Position numbers and translations under genes: made by a program
Assembly (NCBI GenBank): GCA_029071325.1
Contig: JAIEAP010000030.1
Coordinates: forward strand, 1-64,000
Direction of reading: 5' to 3'
Length of the DNA: 64,000 bases
From: Lachnospiraceae bacterium
GTDB taxonomy: Bacteria > Bacillota > Clostridia > Lachnospirales > Lachnospiraceae
The notes under the pieces: model-generated
The model's database searches: none
What the model was told of the DNA's origin: nothing
The model's input: the letters and a program-made list of their open reading frames with translations, nothing else
Part shown: in pieces, positions 1-9,688 of the stretch
Position numbering within the stretch: the first letter of the stretch is position 1
Layout: every line of letters begins with the position of its first letter

Positions 1-145
1 TCGAAGCATAAAAAGACAGAAAAAATATGATACGTCGGTGACAGCGGAATTTACACGCACCGGCTCAAGGATATCCTGTGTATGCCTGCAAATCCCGGAG
101 AATGGATTATGATTTTCATAAGAGTAATTATGCGACACCCCCTTA
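1..145 (+). repeat. Half copy of a dispersed palindromic repeat
   Basis: This stretch aligns along its whole length with the right arm of the palindrome at 19180-19721. Both begin TCGAAGCATAAAA, both contain CAGCGGAATTTACACGCACC, and both end with TAATTATGCG followed by a C-rich stretch. Several substitutions separate the two. The rest of this copy, presumably the opposite arm, lies outside the window. No gene is supported here; it sits just downstream of the rqcP stop codon. Confidence 0.8.
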
Positions 146-157
146 TGCGCCGTCTTC

Positions 158-403
158 TTACAGGTAACGGAAAAGCTCTCCAGCTTCCTCTTTGCGGGAC
201 GTGTCGGCAATGGCAAGAACCTCTGCTTTCACGGTCTTCTGCCCAAACATAATCTCTATGATGTCTCCCGGTTTTACATGGACGGATGCCTTTGCGGGCT
301 TACCGTTCACAGTTACTCTGCCTGCGTCACACGCCTCGTTGGCCACAGTCCTTCGCTTGATCAGACGGGACACCTTCAAAAACTTATCCAATCTCATATC
401 CAT
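158..403 (-). CDS. rqcP: RqcP/YabO-type S4-domain RNA-binding protein
   Basis: An 81-residue single S4 domain: it starts MDMRLDKFLKVSRLIKRR, followed by the typical DAGRVTVNGK and VKPGDIIEI segments. Proteins of this size and motif belong to the Hsp15/YabO group; in Bacillus subtilis YabO (RqcP) binds stalled 60S-like 50S-peptidyl-tRNA complexes with RqcH and supports C-terminal tailing in ribosome quality control. It lies directly downstream of the HU gene on the same strand, the order usual for clostridia before yabP, yabQ and divIC, which would be outside the window. A hairpin with a T-run separates it from hup, so it may be expressed at a reduced level by read-through. Family assignment is firm; the specific RqcP role is inferred from family and context. 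Confidence 0.85.
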   Translation of the reverse strand: MDMRLDKFLKVSRLIKRRTVANEACDAGRVTVNGKPAKASVHVKPGDIIEIMFGQKTVKAEVLAIADTSRKEEAGELFRYL

Positions 404-421
404 CTCTCTGTCTCCTATATA

Positions 422-461
422 TAAAAAAAGCGCAACGGAGCATGTACACCTGCCGTTACGC
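422..461 (-). terminator. Intrinsic terminator after hup
   Basis: On the minus strand GCGTAACGG pairs with CCGTTGCGC across a short loop and is followed by seven T residues (A-run at 423-429 on the plus strand). It lies between the HU stop codon and the rqcP start, so it should end or attenuate hup transcription before rqcP. Confidence 0.75.
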
Positions 462-481
462 CTTTTATCAGAATCACTTTA

Positions 482-757
482 TTATTTATTTACAATATCC
501 TTTAAAGCTTTTCCTGCCTTGAACTTCGGTGCCTTAGATGCCGGAATAGTCATCTCTTTGCCACTCTGTGGATTTCTTCCAGTTCTTGCTGCTCTTTCAG
601 ATACTTCAAAAGTACCAAATCCCACCAACTGAATTTTCTCACCCTTGGTCAGTTCTTCTGCGACAATATCTGTGAAAGCTTTCAGAGCCGCCTCTGCATC
701 TTTCTTTGATAATGCCGTTTTATCAGCCATAGCTGATACTAACTCTGCTTTGTTCAT
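482..757 (-). CDS. hup: HU-family nucleoid DNA-binding protein
   Basis: A 91-residue HU protein that bends DNA and compacts the nucleoid as a dimer. It starts MNKAELVSAMADK, and the DNA-binding arm region GRNPQSGKEMTIPA and the conserved VGFGTFEV strand are intact. The reading frame stays open 18 codons further upstream, but GAGGAGG lies just before this ATG and the length then matches the family, so the internal ATG is taken as start. A good promoter (829-857) lies upstream and a terminator follows, so it is probably a strongly expressed single-gene unit. HU cannot be separated from IHF-like paralogues by sequence alone, but clostridial genomes normally carry HU. Confidence 0.95.
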   Translation of the reverse strand: MNKAELVSAMADKTALSKKDAEAALKAFTDIVAEELTKGEKIQLVGFGTFEVSERAARTGRNPQSGKEMTIPASKAPKFKAGKALKDIVNK

Positions 758-828
758 GTTAAAATTCCTCCTCTGGATTTTATATTTCTTCTTGAGGTCT
801 ACACGCTCCAAGATTACCTACGAATATA

Positions 829-857
829 TTTATACTAACTTTTCCCATATTTGTCAA
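829..857 (-). promoter_or_regulatory. Sigma-A-type promoter of hup
   Basis: Minus strand TTGACA (852-857) and TATAAA (829-834) are separated by exactly 17 bases, about 70 bases before the hup start codon. Seen directly in sequence; activity is inferred. Confidence 0.75.
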
Positions 858-873
858 GGATAATCGTTATCTC

Positions 874-2610
874 CTATAACATTTTATTGATTTTGTCCAA
901 AACAGCTTTTCCGAGGCGTTCGTATCTACTTTCCGCGTCTTCCATGGATTCTCCCTTGACGCCGATGTAAAATTTCACCTTCGGTTCTGTTCCGGAAGGT
1001 CTTACGCAGAACCACGCTGCATCATTCAATTCATAATACAACACGTTGGATGCAGGCAGTCCGGTGGGCGTAACCGCTCCAGTCTCCATATCCGTAATGG
1101 TATCCTTCTGATAATCCCGTACCCGCAGCACCTGATAGCCGCCTATCTCCTTAAGCGTCTCTCCCCGGAGCGTATCCATAATCTCCTGAATCTTGGAAAG
1201 TCCCTCGATACCCTTTAAAGTGATGGATTCCACATGGTCTTTGTAATAACCGTATTTCTCATACATGGCGATCATGGCATCCCACAGTGTCATGTTTTTC
1301 GTCTTATAATATGCCGCAGCCTCGCACAGCGCCATAGACGCCACAACAGCATCCTTGTCTCTGGCATAGGTTCCGGTCAGACAGCCATAGCTTTCTTCCA
1401 TTCCAAAGAGATATGTGCCTTTGCCGGTCTTCTCGAATTCCAGAATCTTGCCTCCGATAAATTTGAAACCGGTCAGAACCTCAATCAACTCTATACCATA
1501 GTGTTCCGCGATAGCGTCCGCCATATTCGTGGACACAATGGATTTGATAAATGCTCCGTCTTCCGGAAGGCTTCCCTGCGTCTCCTTCTTCTGTCCAATG
1601 ATATAATCGCCGATCAGACAGCCGGACATATTGCCGGTGAGGGAATGATACTCTCCCGTCTTGGAATCCTTAACATACACACCAAGCCTGTCTGCATCCG
1701 GGTCTGTTGCCAATATTAAGTCTGCATTTACCTTTTTGCCCAGTGCCAGGCCCAACTCAAACGCCTCCTCGGATTCCGGATTCGGATAGCTGACGGTAGG
1801 AAACTCTCCGTCCGGCAGTTCCTGTTCCGGCACCACATATACATTGGCAAATCCAAGTTCCTTCAGTACGCGGCGCACCGGAATATTACCGGTTCCGTGT
1901 AACGGTGAATAAACAATCTTCAGTTCTCCCCCTACAGCATCAATGGCATCCTGATGCACTACCAGCTTTTTCAGTTCTTCGATATACGGATCATCCACAT
2001 CAGCTCCGATGGTGACATACAGTCCCTGTGCCTTGGCTTCGTCCAAAGACATGGTCTTCACGGTACTGTAGTCCGTCACCTTCTTCACCTCGTCCATAAT
2101 TCCGCTGTCATGAGGCGGCGTAATCTGCGCACCGTCTTCCCAATATACCTTATATCCGTTATATTCCGGCGGATTATGACTGGCGGTAATATTGATTCCC
2201 GCAATGCAGCCCAGCCTGCGTACCGCATAGGAAAGCTCCGGCGTAGGACGCAGAGATTCAAACACATAAGCTTTGATGCCGTTTGCTGCAAGACACAGTG
2301 CGGCTTCATCTGCGAATTCCGGTGACATCCGCCTGGAATCAAATGCGATTGCAACGCCCTTCTCCTCACCTTTCACTTTTATAATATAATTGGCAAGACC
2401 CTGGGTAGCCTTACGGACAGTGTAGATATTCATGCGGTTCGTACCCGCTCCGATCACTCCCCTCAGTCCGGCAGTACCGAACTCCAGGTCCCGGTAAAAA
2501 CGATCCTCAATCTCCTTCTCATCATCCTTAATTGCCTCCAGCTCTGCCTTCGTAGCCTCATCAAAGGTATCTGCTGCAAGCCACTCTTCATACATCTGTC
2601 TGTAATCCAT
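874..2610 (-). CDS. pgcA: Phosphoglucomutase/phosphomannomutase (alpha-D-phosphohexomutase)
   Basis: A 578-residue cytoplasmic alpha-phosphohexomutase that interconverts glucose-1-phosphate and glucose-6-phosphate (or the mannose equivalents), feeding cell-wall glycan and glycolipid precursor synthesis. All four active-site loops are visible: the phosphoserine loop TASHNPPEYNG with Ser144, the metal loop DPDADR at 303-308, the sugar-binding GMEESYG near residue 400 and the phosphate-binding RPSGTEPKVKF near the C-terminus. N-terminal FGTAGLRG is also conserved. Length fits the bacterial PgcA group. It is followed by 38 bases and then the upstream lipoprotein gene on the same strand. Substrate preference cannot be read from sequence. 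Confidence 0.93.
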   Translation of the reverse strand: MDYRQMYEEWLAADTFDEATKAELEAIKDDEKEIEDRFYRDLEFGTAGLRGVIGAGTNRMNIYTVRKATQGLANYIIKVKGEEKGVAIAFDSRRMSPEFADEAALCLAANGIKAYVFESLRPTPELSYAVRRLGCIAGINITASHNPPEYNGYKVYWEDGAQITPPHDSGIMDEVKKVTDYSTVKTMSLDEAKAQGLYVTIGADVDDPYIEELKKLVVHQDAIDAVGGELKIVYSPLHGTGNIPVRRVLKELGFANVYVVPEQELPDGEFPTVSYPNPESEEAFELGLALGKKVNADLILATDPDADRLGVYVKDSKTGEYHSLTGNMSGCLIGDYIIGQKKETQGSLPEDGAFIKSIVSTNMADAIAEHYGIELIEVLTGFKFIGGKILEFEKTGKGTYLFGMEESYGCLTGTYARDKDAVVASMALCEAAAYYKTKNMTLWDAMIAMYEKYGYYKDHVESITLKGIEGLSKIQEIMDTLRGETLKEIGGYQVLRVRDYQKDTITDMETGAVTPTGLPASNVLYYELNDAAWFCVRPSGTEPKVKFYIGVKGESMEDAESRYERLGKAVLDKINKML

Positions 2611-2648
2611 ATTTTTCTCCTCCTTGCTTTTGCATTACTTATTATCGC

Positions 2649-3887
2649 TTAAAACAAATCGTTCAGCACACTGTTGAGAATACCGCTGCTGGTCTTTATA
2701 CGCTGCGTATCTATCACTGCATCCACCAGATCATTAAGCTTCTCCAGATACTTTTCGTCTACCTTTCCAGTACCTGACGAGTCATTGGTATTATCTGCGC
2801 TGCTGCCGTTATTTGTATTCGCACCGGATTCTGTTCCATCCGCGCTGGTCACACCGCCGCTGGATGTCAATCCGACCTCCAGCACCGCCTCCTCCGAATT
2901 GACGAACAAGCGTCTGGACCAGGTTTCATACCCTTCTGCGTCTACCTGCAGTCGATGAATCCCATATTTTAGCTGCAATGGCTGGGAATAATCTACAGCC
3001 ACGCCGTCAATATACAACTGTGCTCCTTCTACGCCTATGGCAAAGGTCAGTGTACAATACTTAGGTCCCTCTCCCTTAATCTCATCTACATTAATTGTCG
3101 AAACCGTGTCTCTCGTCACCGCCACGTCCACAGATCCGCCATAACCATTGCCCGCTACCGTAACTTCATAATCACCCTCAGGCACTTCCACTTCCATGTC
3201 TTCTGTGATCTTATAATAGCTCTTATGGTTCAAGCTGAGCCAGCCGCCCTCCAGATCCGCTGTGTTCTGCAACTGTATGACGCCATGTCCTGTAACGATC
3301 AATACCGACAGAATCTTGCGGTCCACACCGTACACCCGCAGGACATCCTGCTCTGTCAGCTTCCCCAGGTCTGTGGCTTCTTCTCCTGAAAATACCATCA
3401 GCATATCATCGTAGCTGTATTTGGTGTCTCCCAGCGTAATAATGGCATCCTCTTCATCCACTTCAAAACGCCTTACATCATCATATTCCCACACCGTATC
3501 CGAAGCGCAGAGCTTTTCCAGCATCAGGCTGTTCTCCCTCAGCGTTGCATGCACTGCCATACCCGGAGCAAAATCGGAAGAAGATGTATTGCCTCCATAT
3601 TTATCCAGAAAAAATGTGCCGTCTGTATAAGCATACTGCTCATATCGGCCAGTATCCAGATTCAGCAATGTGATCAGCCCCTGTTCCGTATCCATCTGGC
3701 TCAGCAGATATAGCTGCTGCTCCGGGAGCTGCTCCTCACCTTCTGTCTGCGTTACACCTTCCTGCCCGTCCCCCGTATGTCCTTTCTGACTGGTCCCATT
3801 CTGTGTACCGGGACTGCAGCCTGCAAGGCACAACAGCATCAGGCAGATGATAAACGCCAGGCGTAAACATCTCTTCTGCTTATCCAT
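2649..3887 (-). CDS. PEGA-domain lipoprotein
   Basis: A 412-residue exported lipoprotein of unknown role. The N-terminus has basic residues, a hydrophobic stretch and the lipobox LAGC, so Cys24 should be lipidated and the protein anchored outside the membrane. A low-complexity Gly/Gln/Glu linker follows. The region around residues 240-345 contains PEGA-like repeats, seen as GDYEVTVAGNGY and the segment GIHRLQVDAEGYETW. A second Ser/Thr/Asn/Gly-rich linker (residues ~345-375) precedes a short C-terminal helix. PEGA domains occur in surface and S-layer-associated proteins. It sits between pgcA and the CotS-like gene; nothing in context fixes a function. Confidence 0.8.
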   Translation of the reverse strand: MDKQKRCLRLAFIICLMLLCLAGCSPGTQNGTSQKGHTGDGQEGVTQTEGEEQLPEQQLYLLSQMDTEQGLITLLNLDTGRYEQYAYTDGTFFLDKYGGNTSSSDFAPGMAVHATLRENSLMLEKLCASDTVWEYDDVRRFEVDEEDAIITLGDTKYSYDDMLMVFSGEEATDLGKLTEQDVLRVYGVDRKILSVLIVTGHGVIQLQNTADLEGGWLSLNHKSYYKITEDMEVEVPEGDYEVTVAGNGYGGSVDVAVTRDTVSTINVDEIKGEGPKYCTLTFAIGVEGAQLYIDGVAVDYSQPLQLKYGIHRLQVDAEGYETWSRRLFVNSEEAVLEVGLTSSGGVTSADGTESGANTNNGSSADNTNDSSGTGKVDEKYLEKLNDLVDAVIDTQRIKTSSGILNSVLNDLF

Positions 3888-3933
3888 ATTACACCTCTCT
3901 TTGGTACATGTCGTTTAATATTATACATGATTC

Positions 3934-4917
3934 CTATTCAAAATTAAATAACATTCTTAAAAACTCCTGCCTTTTTTCCTCCTGTTCCAGAACCTTTCGC
4001 AGTTTTTCGATATCCCTGCCGGACACCCACGCCTTGTTGGAATTAAAATAGTGGTTTGCCACTTTCCAGAATTTCTCAGGATATGCCATCCGAAGATACA
4101 GCTGTTCCCATTCATCCGCAGACAGCTTCCGTCTTTTCTCATACGCGCGCATCATATCAGAGGCAAGCCCCACATGGAAGTTATGCTTCTCCATCAGCTT
4201 CCTCAGGAAATTCGCCACATCTACCACCTGCATATCGCAGCACGCCTGCTCCCAGTTGGTAAGATATGTGCGTTTACCCGCAAACAGCACATTATGCTGA
4301 TTATAATCCCCGTGACATATTCCATACATCTCCTTCCGTCTGTCCTCACCAGCCCCGGCAAGCCAGCGCTCTAATCGCTGTTCCACTGCCTGCGCCTGGC
4401 TCATGAACACGTCAAAATGCTGCATGAACATCATTTCAAAGGCATTTTTCTTATGCTTGCCGTGAATGTAATTTCTGACCTTGCGCAATTCCCGGTTATG
4501 CTTGCAGACCTCACCGAGAAACGCTTCTCCCGGCACACATTTTTCCTGTTCCATACTGCCGTGCAGCGCCACATGCATAGCCGCCATCTCCTCCATGGCG
4601 CGCAGGATATCATCCCGGTTTTTCGGATCGCACTCCCTGCCTTCTATATAATTCCTGGCGTAATAAGCAGTCTCCTCTCCATCCTTCGCAAGAAGTTCTC
4701 CTTCCGCCGTATGCAGGATTACGTCCGCGTCCACTCCCGCTTCCTGTAATCGCAGAAGTATCTGTTCCAATGCGGCGGCGCGCTCCTTGGAGCCTGGAAA
4801 TTCCCTCAGGATTATTTTCCCCTGGTTTGTTTTACATATGTATGCCCCTCTGCCTTTTAAAACTTCTTCTACGTCAAACGGATACTGTTCCAACACCTGA
4901 TTCGATAAATTATACAC
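3934..4917 (-). CDS. CotS-like spore coat protein with degenerate kinase fold
   Basis: A 327-residue protein of the CotS/YsxE/aminoglycoside-phosphotransferase-fold group. In Bacillus, CotS is an inner-coat spore protein; the fold resembles small-molecule kinases. The catalytic loop HGDYNQHN (202-209) keeps the conserved Asp and Asn, but the metal-binding Asp expected about a dozen residues later is Asn in YLTNWEQ (218-224), so ATP-dependent activity may be lost or altered. It lies between the PEGA lipoprotein and cca genes on the same strand with short gaps. Family identity is good; whether it acts in spores rather than as a kinase is inferred from family membership. Confidence 0.8.
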   Translation of the reverse strand: MYNLSNQVLEQYPFDVEEVLKGRGAYICKTNQGKIILREFPGSKERAAALEQILLRLQEAGVDADVILHTAEGELLAKDGEETAYYARNYIEGRECDPKNRDDILRAMEEMAAMHVALHGSMEQEKCVPGEAFLGEVCKHNRELRKVRNYIHGKHKKNAFEMMFMQHFDVFMSQAQAVEQRLERWLAGAGEDRRKEMYGICHGDYNQHNVLFAGKRTYLTNWEQACCDMQVVDVANFLRKLMEKHNFHVGLASDMMRAYEKRRKLSADEWEQLYLRMAYPEKFWKVANHYFNSNKAWVSGRDIEKLRKVLEQEEKRQEFLRMLFNFE

Positions 4918-4963
4918 GAAAACCCCTCCACAAGACTATTTGCGGAAAATCTTCCGCGTCTCT

Positions 4964-6301
4964 CTATCTTATGAAGAGGTTCTCCAAAGTATACCCTGTC
5001 AAATATTCTTTTGTGTTCTTCTCCGGTTCCTCAACCACCAGTTCCAGGAGCCTTGATAGTATTTCTCCCAGCTTCCTGCCAGCCGGTATTCCCAGTTCTA
5101 TCAGATCCTTCCCGTCCACCGCCAGTTCCTTTAAGCTTAAGCAGTCTCCTCTCGCCATGATCTCCCGATACAGCTCCCGGTAACGGTCTAACGCCTCCAG
5201 CTTCTCCTGCCTTTCGTAATCGCTCTGAGCCAGAATATCCGCAAGCTTTAAGTCGAAAATTGCCGGATAGCATTCCATACCCACCCGCCGTATCGCTCGG
5301 CGCACGCCGCGGTCATGCAAAGCGGGATTTACATCATGTCCGGCCACAAGCCTTGCCGTCATATCTATGGTGGCATTATCAAACTTCAGGCGGCGAAGAA
5401 TCTTCCGGGTCAGCACAGCCCCCTGTTCGGGATGTCCATAGAAATGATCGACACCTTTCTCGTCCACCGTCCGGCAGACCGGCTTTGCCACATCATGAAA
5501 CAGGGCCGCAAGCCTCAAGATCCGATCCTGGGGCGTATGCATCAACACCCGTATGGTATGCTCTCCCACCGTATATGCATGATGGGGATTCTCCTGTTTT
5601 GTCTCCATCATGGCATCCCACTCCGGCAAGATCACGGCGCTCATCCCTGTCTCATAGAGCGTGCGCATTTCCTGAGGGTTTTGTGATACCAGCAGCTTTA
5701 CCAACTCTACTTGAATGCGCTCGGCGCTTACCTTTCCCAGCAATGGCGCCATATCCGCGATTGCCTGCCTGGTACACCCTTCCACCTGAAACCCAAGCTG
5801 TGCAGCAAACCGCACGGCACGCAGCATCCGAAGTGCGTCCTCTCCGAATCGCTCCGCCGGATCACCTACGCATCGGATGACCCCCCCCCGCATATCCGCG
5901 ATTCCGTCAAAGGCATCCACCAGCCCCCGCTCTGGATGATACGCCATGGCATTGATGGTAAAATCTCTCCGTTTCAGATCCTCCAGAAGGTCTGGCGTAA
6001 ATGTCACCCCGTTCGGATGCCTGGCATCCTCATACGTTCCGTCAATCCGGTAGGTGGTCACCTCATATCCGTTTCTGTCCAACATGACGGTTACCGTACC
6101 GTGGGCGATACCCGTATCAATCGTCCGCCGGAACAGACCCTTGACCTGCTCCGGTTTTGCCACAGTAGTAATGTCCCAATCCTGAGGATTTCTTCCTATT
6201 ATACTATCCCGGACACAGCCTCCCACTGCATATGCTTCAAATCCCGCCTCTTCCAGAGTATCAATTATGAACTTCACCTGACCTGGAAGCTGTATGTCCA
6301 T
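4964..6301 (-). CDS. cca: CCA tRNA nucleotidyltransferase with HD domain
   Basis: A 445-residue class II CCA-adding enzyme that builds or repairs the 3'-CCA end of tRNAs using CTP and ATP. The nucleotidyltransferase head shows GGCVRD (27-32) and the catalytic DWD (41-43); the neck motif RRDFTINAMA (111-120) and the downstream template region GEDALRMLRAVRFAAQLGF are intact. A metal-dependent HD phosphohydrolase domain follows, with AALFHDVAKP around residues 265-274. It is 11 bases downstream of the diguanylate cyclase gene, so the two are probably co-transcribed. Some clostridia use separate CC- and A-adding enzymes, so CC- or A-only activity is possible. Confidence 0.92.
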   Translation of the reverse strand: MDIQLPGQVKFIIDTLEEAGFEAYAVGGCVRDSIIGRNPQDWDITTVAKPEQVKGLFRRTIDTGIAHGTVTVMLDRNGYEVTTYRIDGTYEDARHPNGVTFTPDLLEDLKRRDFTINAMAYHPERGLVDAFDGIADMRGGVIRCVGDPAERFGEDALRMLRAVRFAAQLGFQVEGCTRQAIADMAPLLGKVSAERIQVELVKLLVSQNPQEMRTLYETGMSAVILPEWDAMMETKQENPHHAYTVGEHTIRVLMHTPQDRILRLAALFHDVAKPVCRTVDEKGVDHFYGHPEQGAVLTRKILRRLKFDNATIDMTARLVAGHDVNPALHDRGVRRAIRRVGMECYPAIFDLKLADILAQSDYERQEKLEALDRYRELYREIMARGDCLSLKELAVDGKDLIELGIPAGRKLGEILSRLLELVVEEPEKNTKEYLTGYTLENLFIR

Positions 6302-6312
6302 GCTGCCTCCTG

Positions 6313-9300
6313 CTAATTCTGATTCATGAGTTCTCCCATGAATTTATACGTTCCCTTGGATGCTCCTTTTACCATATACATCAGATCATCCGCTTTCTTG
6401 ATCATCTCATTAAAGTCTTCTTCCGTTCCCACTTCGCCGGATGCAACGATTCCGATAGAACAGGACAGAAGCTTTTTCTCGTCCAGCTTCACATTCGCTC
6501 CGGTCTCACGCTCGATCATTTTACGAAAACCATCCTGTTCCCGAATCTCCTGGTAAATCTGCTGCGCGACGCCTTCCAGAACCTGCCGTTCATCCGTATA
6601 CAGGACTATGATAAACTCATCTCCTCCGTAACGCGACACAATGCCCTGGTCCCCGCATACACGTTCAAAAATCTTCGCCATAGACTGCAGCAGCAGATCT
6701 CCGACATCATGCCCAAAGGTATCATTATAGGTCTTAAAATTATCCAGATCAATGAACATGATACTGAAACAGGGCTTCGCCTTACCTGATTTGATCTTCG
6801 CAACAAGCTGCTCAATATTCTGGTAAAAGCCTTTCCGGTTCAAAATTCCCGTCAGCTGATCCGTCACCGCCGACTTATACAGCGCCGTATTCATCTCATA
6901 TATTTTCTCATACGCATAAAGCCGGTTCAGGGAATATACAACCTCGCGGAACAGCAGCTCATAAATCCTAAGATCGCTCTCGTCCAGCATATAGCGGTTC
7001 ACGGAAGAATGCCAGTTATCCTTCATCAGCACATATGCGATCATAATGCTGGTCACCCTGCCGTTGTTGAAGAAGGGGATTGCCGCCATGGAGCAGACAT
7101 TATCCTCTCCAAATATTTGAATTACATTCAAGTGTTCTGAATAGCTGTTGCCCACCTTGGACACCACAAAGCTCTTTCCGCTCCGCTCAAAGGTATCTCT
7201 CAAAAACCGCAGCTTCTCGTTGGTGAGCTGCACTCCTGTATCATCATAGAGCACCTGCGCCTTCCTGCCCTGAAATTGTATATACAATGCCCGATCCAGG
7301 TTAAAGTGGTACATAAAAGCTCTCATAACCTCTTCCATCATGGTCTCTGCCGATATATCAGATACGTCAATGACTTTTTGCCAGGTAGCTATGAAATCAA
7401 TCTGTCTGCGCTCCCGCTGGTATGCACGGCTGACACTCTCCTGCTTGAGCTGAATCTCCAGTTCCTGCTTCGTGACCTCCCCGCCGGGTGTATTCATCAT
7501 ATAGCTTTCCATTGGCTCCAGCATTTTCTTCTCATTCTCAGTAAACAGGCCCTTTCTGCCCTCCTCATACTGAGCCAGCAGCATTTCTTCATTCTCCCGC
7601 AGTTCTTTTCTTCCCGTCCGCTCATAGAAATTGATCCGCTCTGTGCGAAACAGCTTGTAACAGAAGAACTGATTTCCCTCTGCGCGTACCAGATAGGTGT
7701 CTGCGTTGGTAAATTCCTCAAATGCCTTTTTGTCATTTCCTTCATCCATGCACAATATTGCCTTGGAAAAATGGTACAGGAACATATCGTCATCACAACG
7801 GGCATAATCATGAATTACACCCGTCTCACTCTGCATCTTCTCCTTCTCCATCACATAGTTCAGGAACTGCTTACTGTTGTTCAGATACTGTTCACAGTTA
7901 AAGCGGTTGCCCAGCTTGGCATTCACCAACGCCAGAAGACCGTACAGCTTAGAAAGATTGCAGACCCTAAGACTGTTCAAATGAAGACGTTCGATTGCCT
8001 TCATACACCTTAAGAGAAGGTCGTTTGCCTCCTCGTACTCGCCCATGGCAATACAATTGATGGCCATATTATAATGTATTTCCGCAATGTCCTCCTGCAG
8101 TTCCAGATCATAGCAGATCTGAATCGCCTTCTGAAAATACTTCTTTGCCAACTGATTCTGATTCACAGCGCTCAGATTATAACCCAGACCGGAAAACAGC
8201 CGCCCGCCCTTCATGCTGTTCTTTTCCTTCATATCTTCAAAGGTACGCACGGTATATAATAAGGAAATGGCATGCATACCGTTGGTGGAAGCAAGCATGA
8301 TATTCTTCTGATAAGCATTATAAATAAGCTGCTCGTTGCCAATCTCTTTGGCAATCCTAATTCCCTTGCTAAAGTAAATCAACTGGGATTCTGAATAGTA
8401 GGCGCGTGCCATGATCTCGGGCTTGTTATCATATGCATAGATATAGACATACGCCAGATGGTTCCGATAATTATATTTGATGAGCTTCTCCATCATCTCA
8501 TCTTTAATCTCTACATTCTGGGCACAGAAAAATATATCATTCCACCCTGCCATCTTCGCCTGAACCTCTACCAGTTCCGCTTCAAACTGCGCACGCTCTC
8601 TGCCGGACTTCATGGCAATATTTCTCGCCTTATTGGCATTCTCCATGGCTTCCCGGAGCTTACTCTGATACATATATGCGATTGCCTTAATATAGTAGGC
8701 AATAAACTGTGGTGAGGTTTTCTGATCCGGCACTTTAAGATCTTTGATATCCTCACTGATTTCCAGCGCTTTGGCAAGATCTCTCATATAGATGGATACA
8801 TATGCGTACAAATGCATGATCTCAAACTTCTTCGCTGCCCCCAGCGTCATGTTTTCAAACTTCATCTGACGGTCTATCTTCTCCAGGTAAAAGGACGCCT
8901 GCTCTAAATCCATGAAATAAACCAGATTCCGCAGCTTATTCAAATCCCACTGCGCGCGTTCTTCCTTATCCTTACTATTTGCCTTCTCCCGGTATTGCTC
9001 GCTGGCACTACCGATATGGAACACCGTCATCTGATTTTCCAATTCTTCATGTAAAGCTTCCCATACAGCGAGATTGTGTTCCTGTATCCGGTGCAGATCG
9101 TTCAGACCCAGCACGACTCCGATATTCTGGGCGTTCTTTGCCTTCACTAATTCCAGCAGCAGCACCAGCGTACTCCGCCCTGCCACCTGAATACGGTTGA
9201 TCAAAATCAGAACTGGATGTTCTTTTGACAATTCCTGAAGCATCGCCAGAATCTCCTGGTTCATCCGGCTGCGCTCATACTCCACTTCATTATACAGCAA

Positions 9301-9648
9301 CCCTTCCTGACGATACACTTTCCGGTTCTCCATATAGGAACGAAACAGCGGCTTATGGAGTTCATACACACCGCATCTGTCCATGAACTCATCAAAACTT
9401 CCGGTTTCAAACTGCCGGAACATCTCCCGAATGGTCTCCAAAAACGGGTCATAGGCCCCTACCCATTCACCGGGACAGAACTCATGACGGGTAAGATACA
9501 AATTGGCTTCCTGCATCAGATCTTCATCGATTGCCAAATCACGAATCGAAAAATCATTGCTGTATCTTGCCAGAACAACATTATGATCTTCCTTACCTAT
9601 TCTCCGTGTCATCTGCTCTAATATGCTATAATAGTTTTTCTCTATCAT
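6313..9648 (-). CDS. Large TPR/GAF/GGDEF diguanylate cyclase
   Basis: A 1111-residue protein with no obvious membrane segment. The N-terminal ~200 residues look like a degenerate ATPase/sensor domain (hydrophobic VLILINRIQVA, no clear Walker A). Residues ~230-700 are helical repeats of TPR type, ~730-910 resemble a GAF sensor, and the C-terminus is a GGDEF domain with the intact active-site motif GGDEF at residues 1008-1012. The RxxD inhibitory site normally found nine residues before the motif is missing (the sequence there is CGDQGIVSRY), so product feedback at the usual site is not expected. The expected reaction is two GTP to c-di-GMP. A PilZ receptor gene lies just beyond proS on the same strand. 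Confidence 0.88.
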   Translation of the reverse strand: MIEKNYYSILEQMTRRIGKEDHNVVLARYSNDFSIRDLAIDEDLMQEANLYLTRHEFCPGEWVGAYDPFLETIREMFRQFETGSFDEFMDRCGVYELHKPLFRSYMENRKVYRQEGLLYNEVEYERSRMNQEILAMLQELSKEHPVLILINRIQVAGRSTLVLLLELVKAKNAQNIGVVLGLNDLHRIQEHNLAVWEALHEELENQMTVFHIGSASEQYREKANSKDKEERAQWDLNKLRNLVYFMDLEQASFYLEKIDRQMKFENMTLGAAKKFEIMHLYAYVSIYMRDLAKALEISEDIKDLKVPDQKTSPQFIAYYIKAIAYMYQSKLREAMENANKARNIAMKSGRERAQFEAELVEVQAKMAGWNDIFFCAQNVEIKDEMMEKLIKYNYRNHLAYVYIYAYDNKPEIMARAYYSESQLIYFSKGIRIAKEIGNEQLIYNAYQKNIMLASTNGMHAISLLYTVRTFEDMKEKNSMKGGRLFSGLGYNLSAVNQNQLAKKYFQKAIQICYDLELQEDIAEIHYNMAINCIAMGEYEEANDLLLRCMKAIERLHLNSLRVCNLSKLYGLLALVNAKLGNRFNCEQYLNNSKQFLNYVMEKEKMQSETGVIHDYARCDDDMFLYHFSKAILCMDEGNDKKAFEEFTNADTYLVRAEGNQFFCYKLFRTERINFYERTGRKELRENEEMLLAQYEEGRKGLFTENEKKMLEPMESYMMNTPGGEVTKQELEIQLKQESVSRAYQRERRQIDFIATWQKVIDVSDISAETMMEEVMRAFMYHFNLDRALYIQFQGRKAQVLYDDTGVQLTNEKLRFLRDTFERSGKSFVVSKVGNSYSEHLNVIQIFGEDNVCSMAAIPFFNNGRVTSIMIAYVLMKDNWHSSVNRYMLDESDLRIYELLFREVVYSLNRLYAYEKIYEMNTALYKSAVTDQLTGILNRKGFYQNIEQLVAKIKSGKAKPCFSIMFIDLDNFKTYNDTFGHDVGDLLLQSMAKIFERVCGDQGIVSRYGGDEFIIVLYTDERQVLEGVAQQIYQEIREQDGFRKMIERETGANVKLDEKKLLSCSIGIVASGEVGTEEDFNEMIKKADDLMYMVKGASKGTYKFMGELMNQN

Positions 9649-9688
9649 CCGTCTGCTTCCTCCCCCCTATCAAAATTATTTTATTTCT

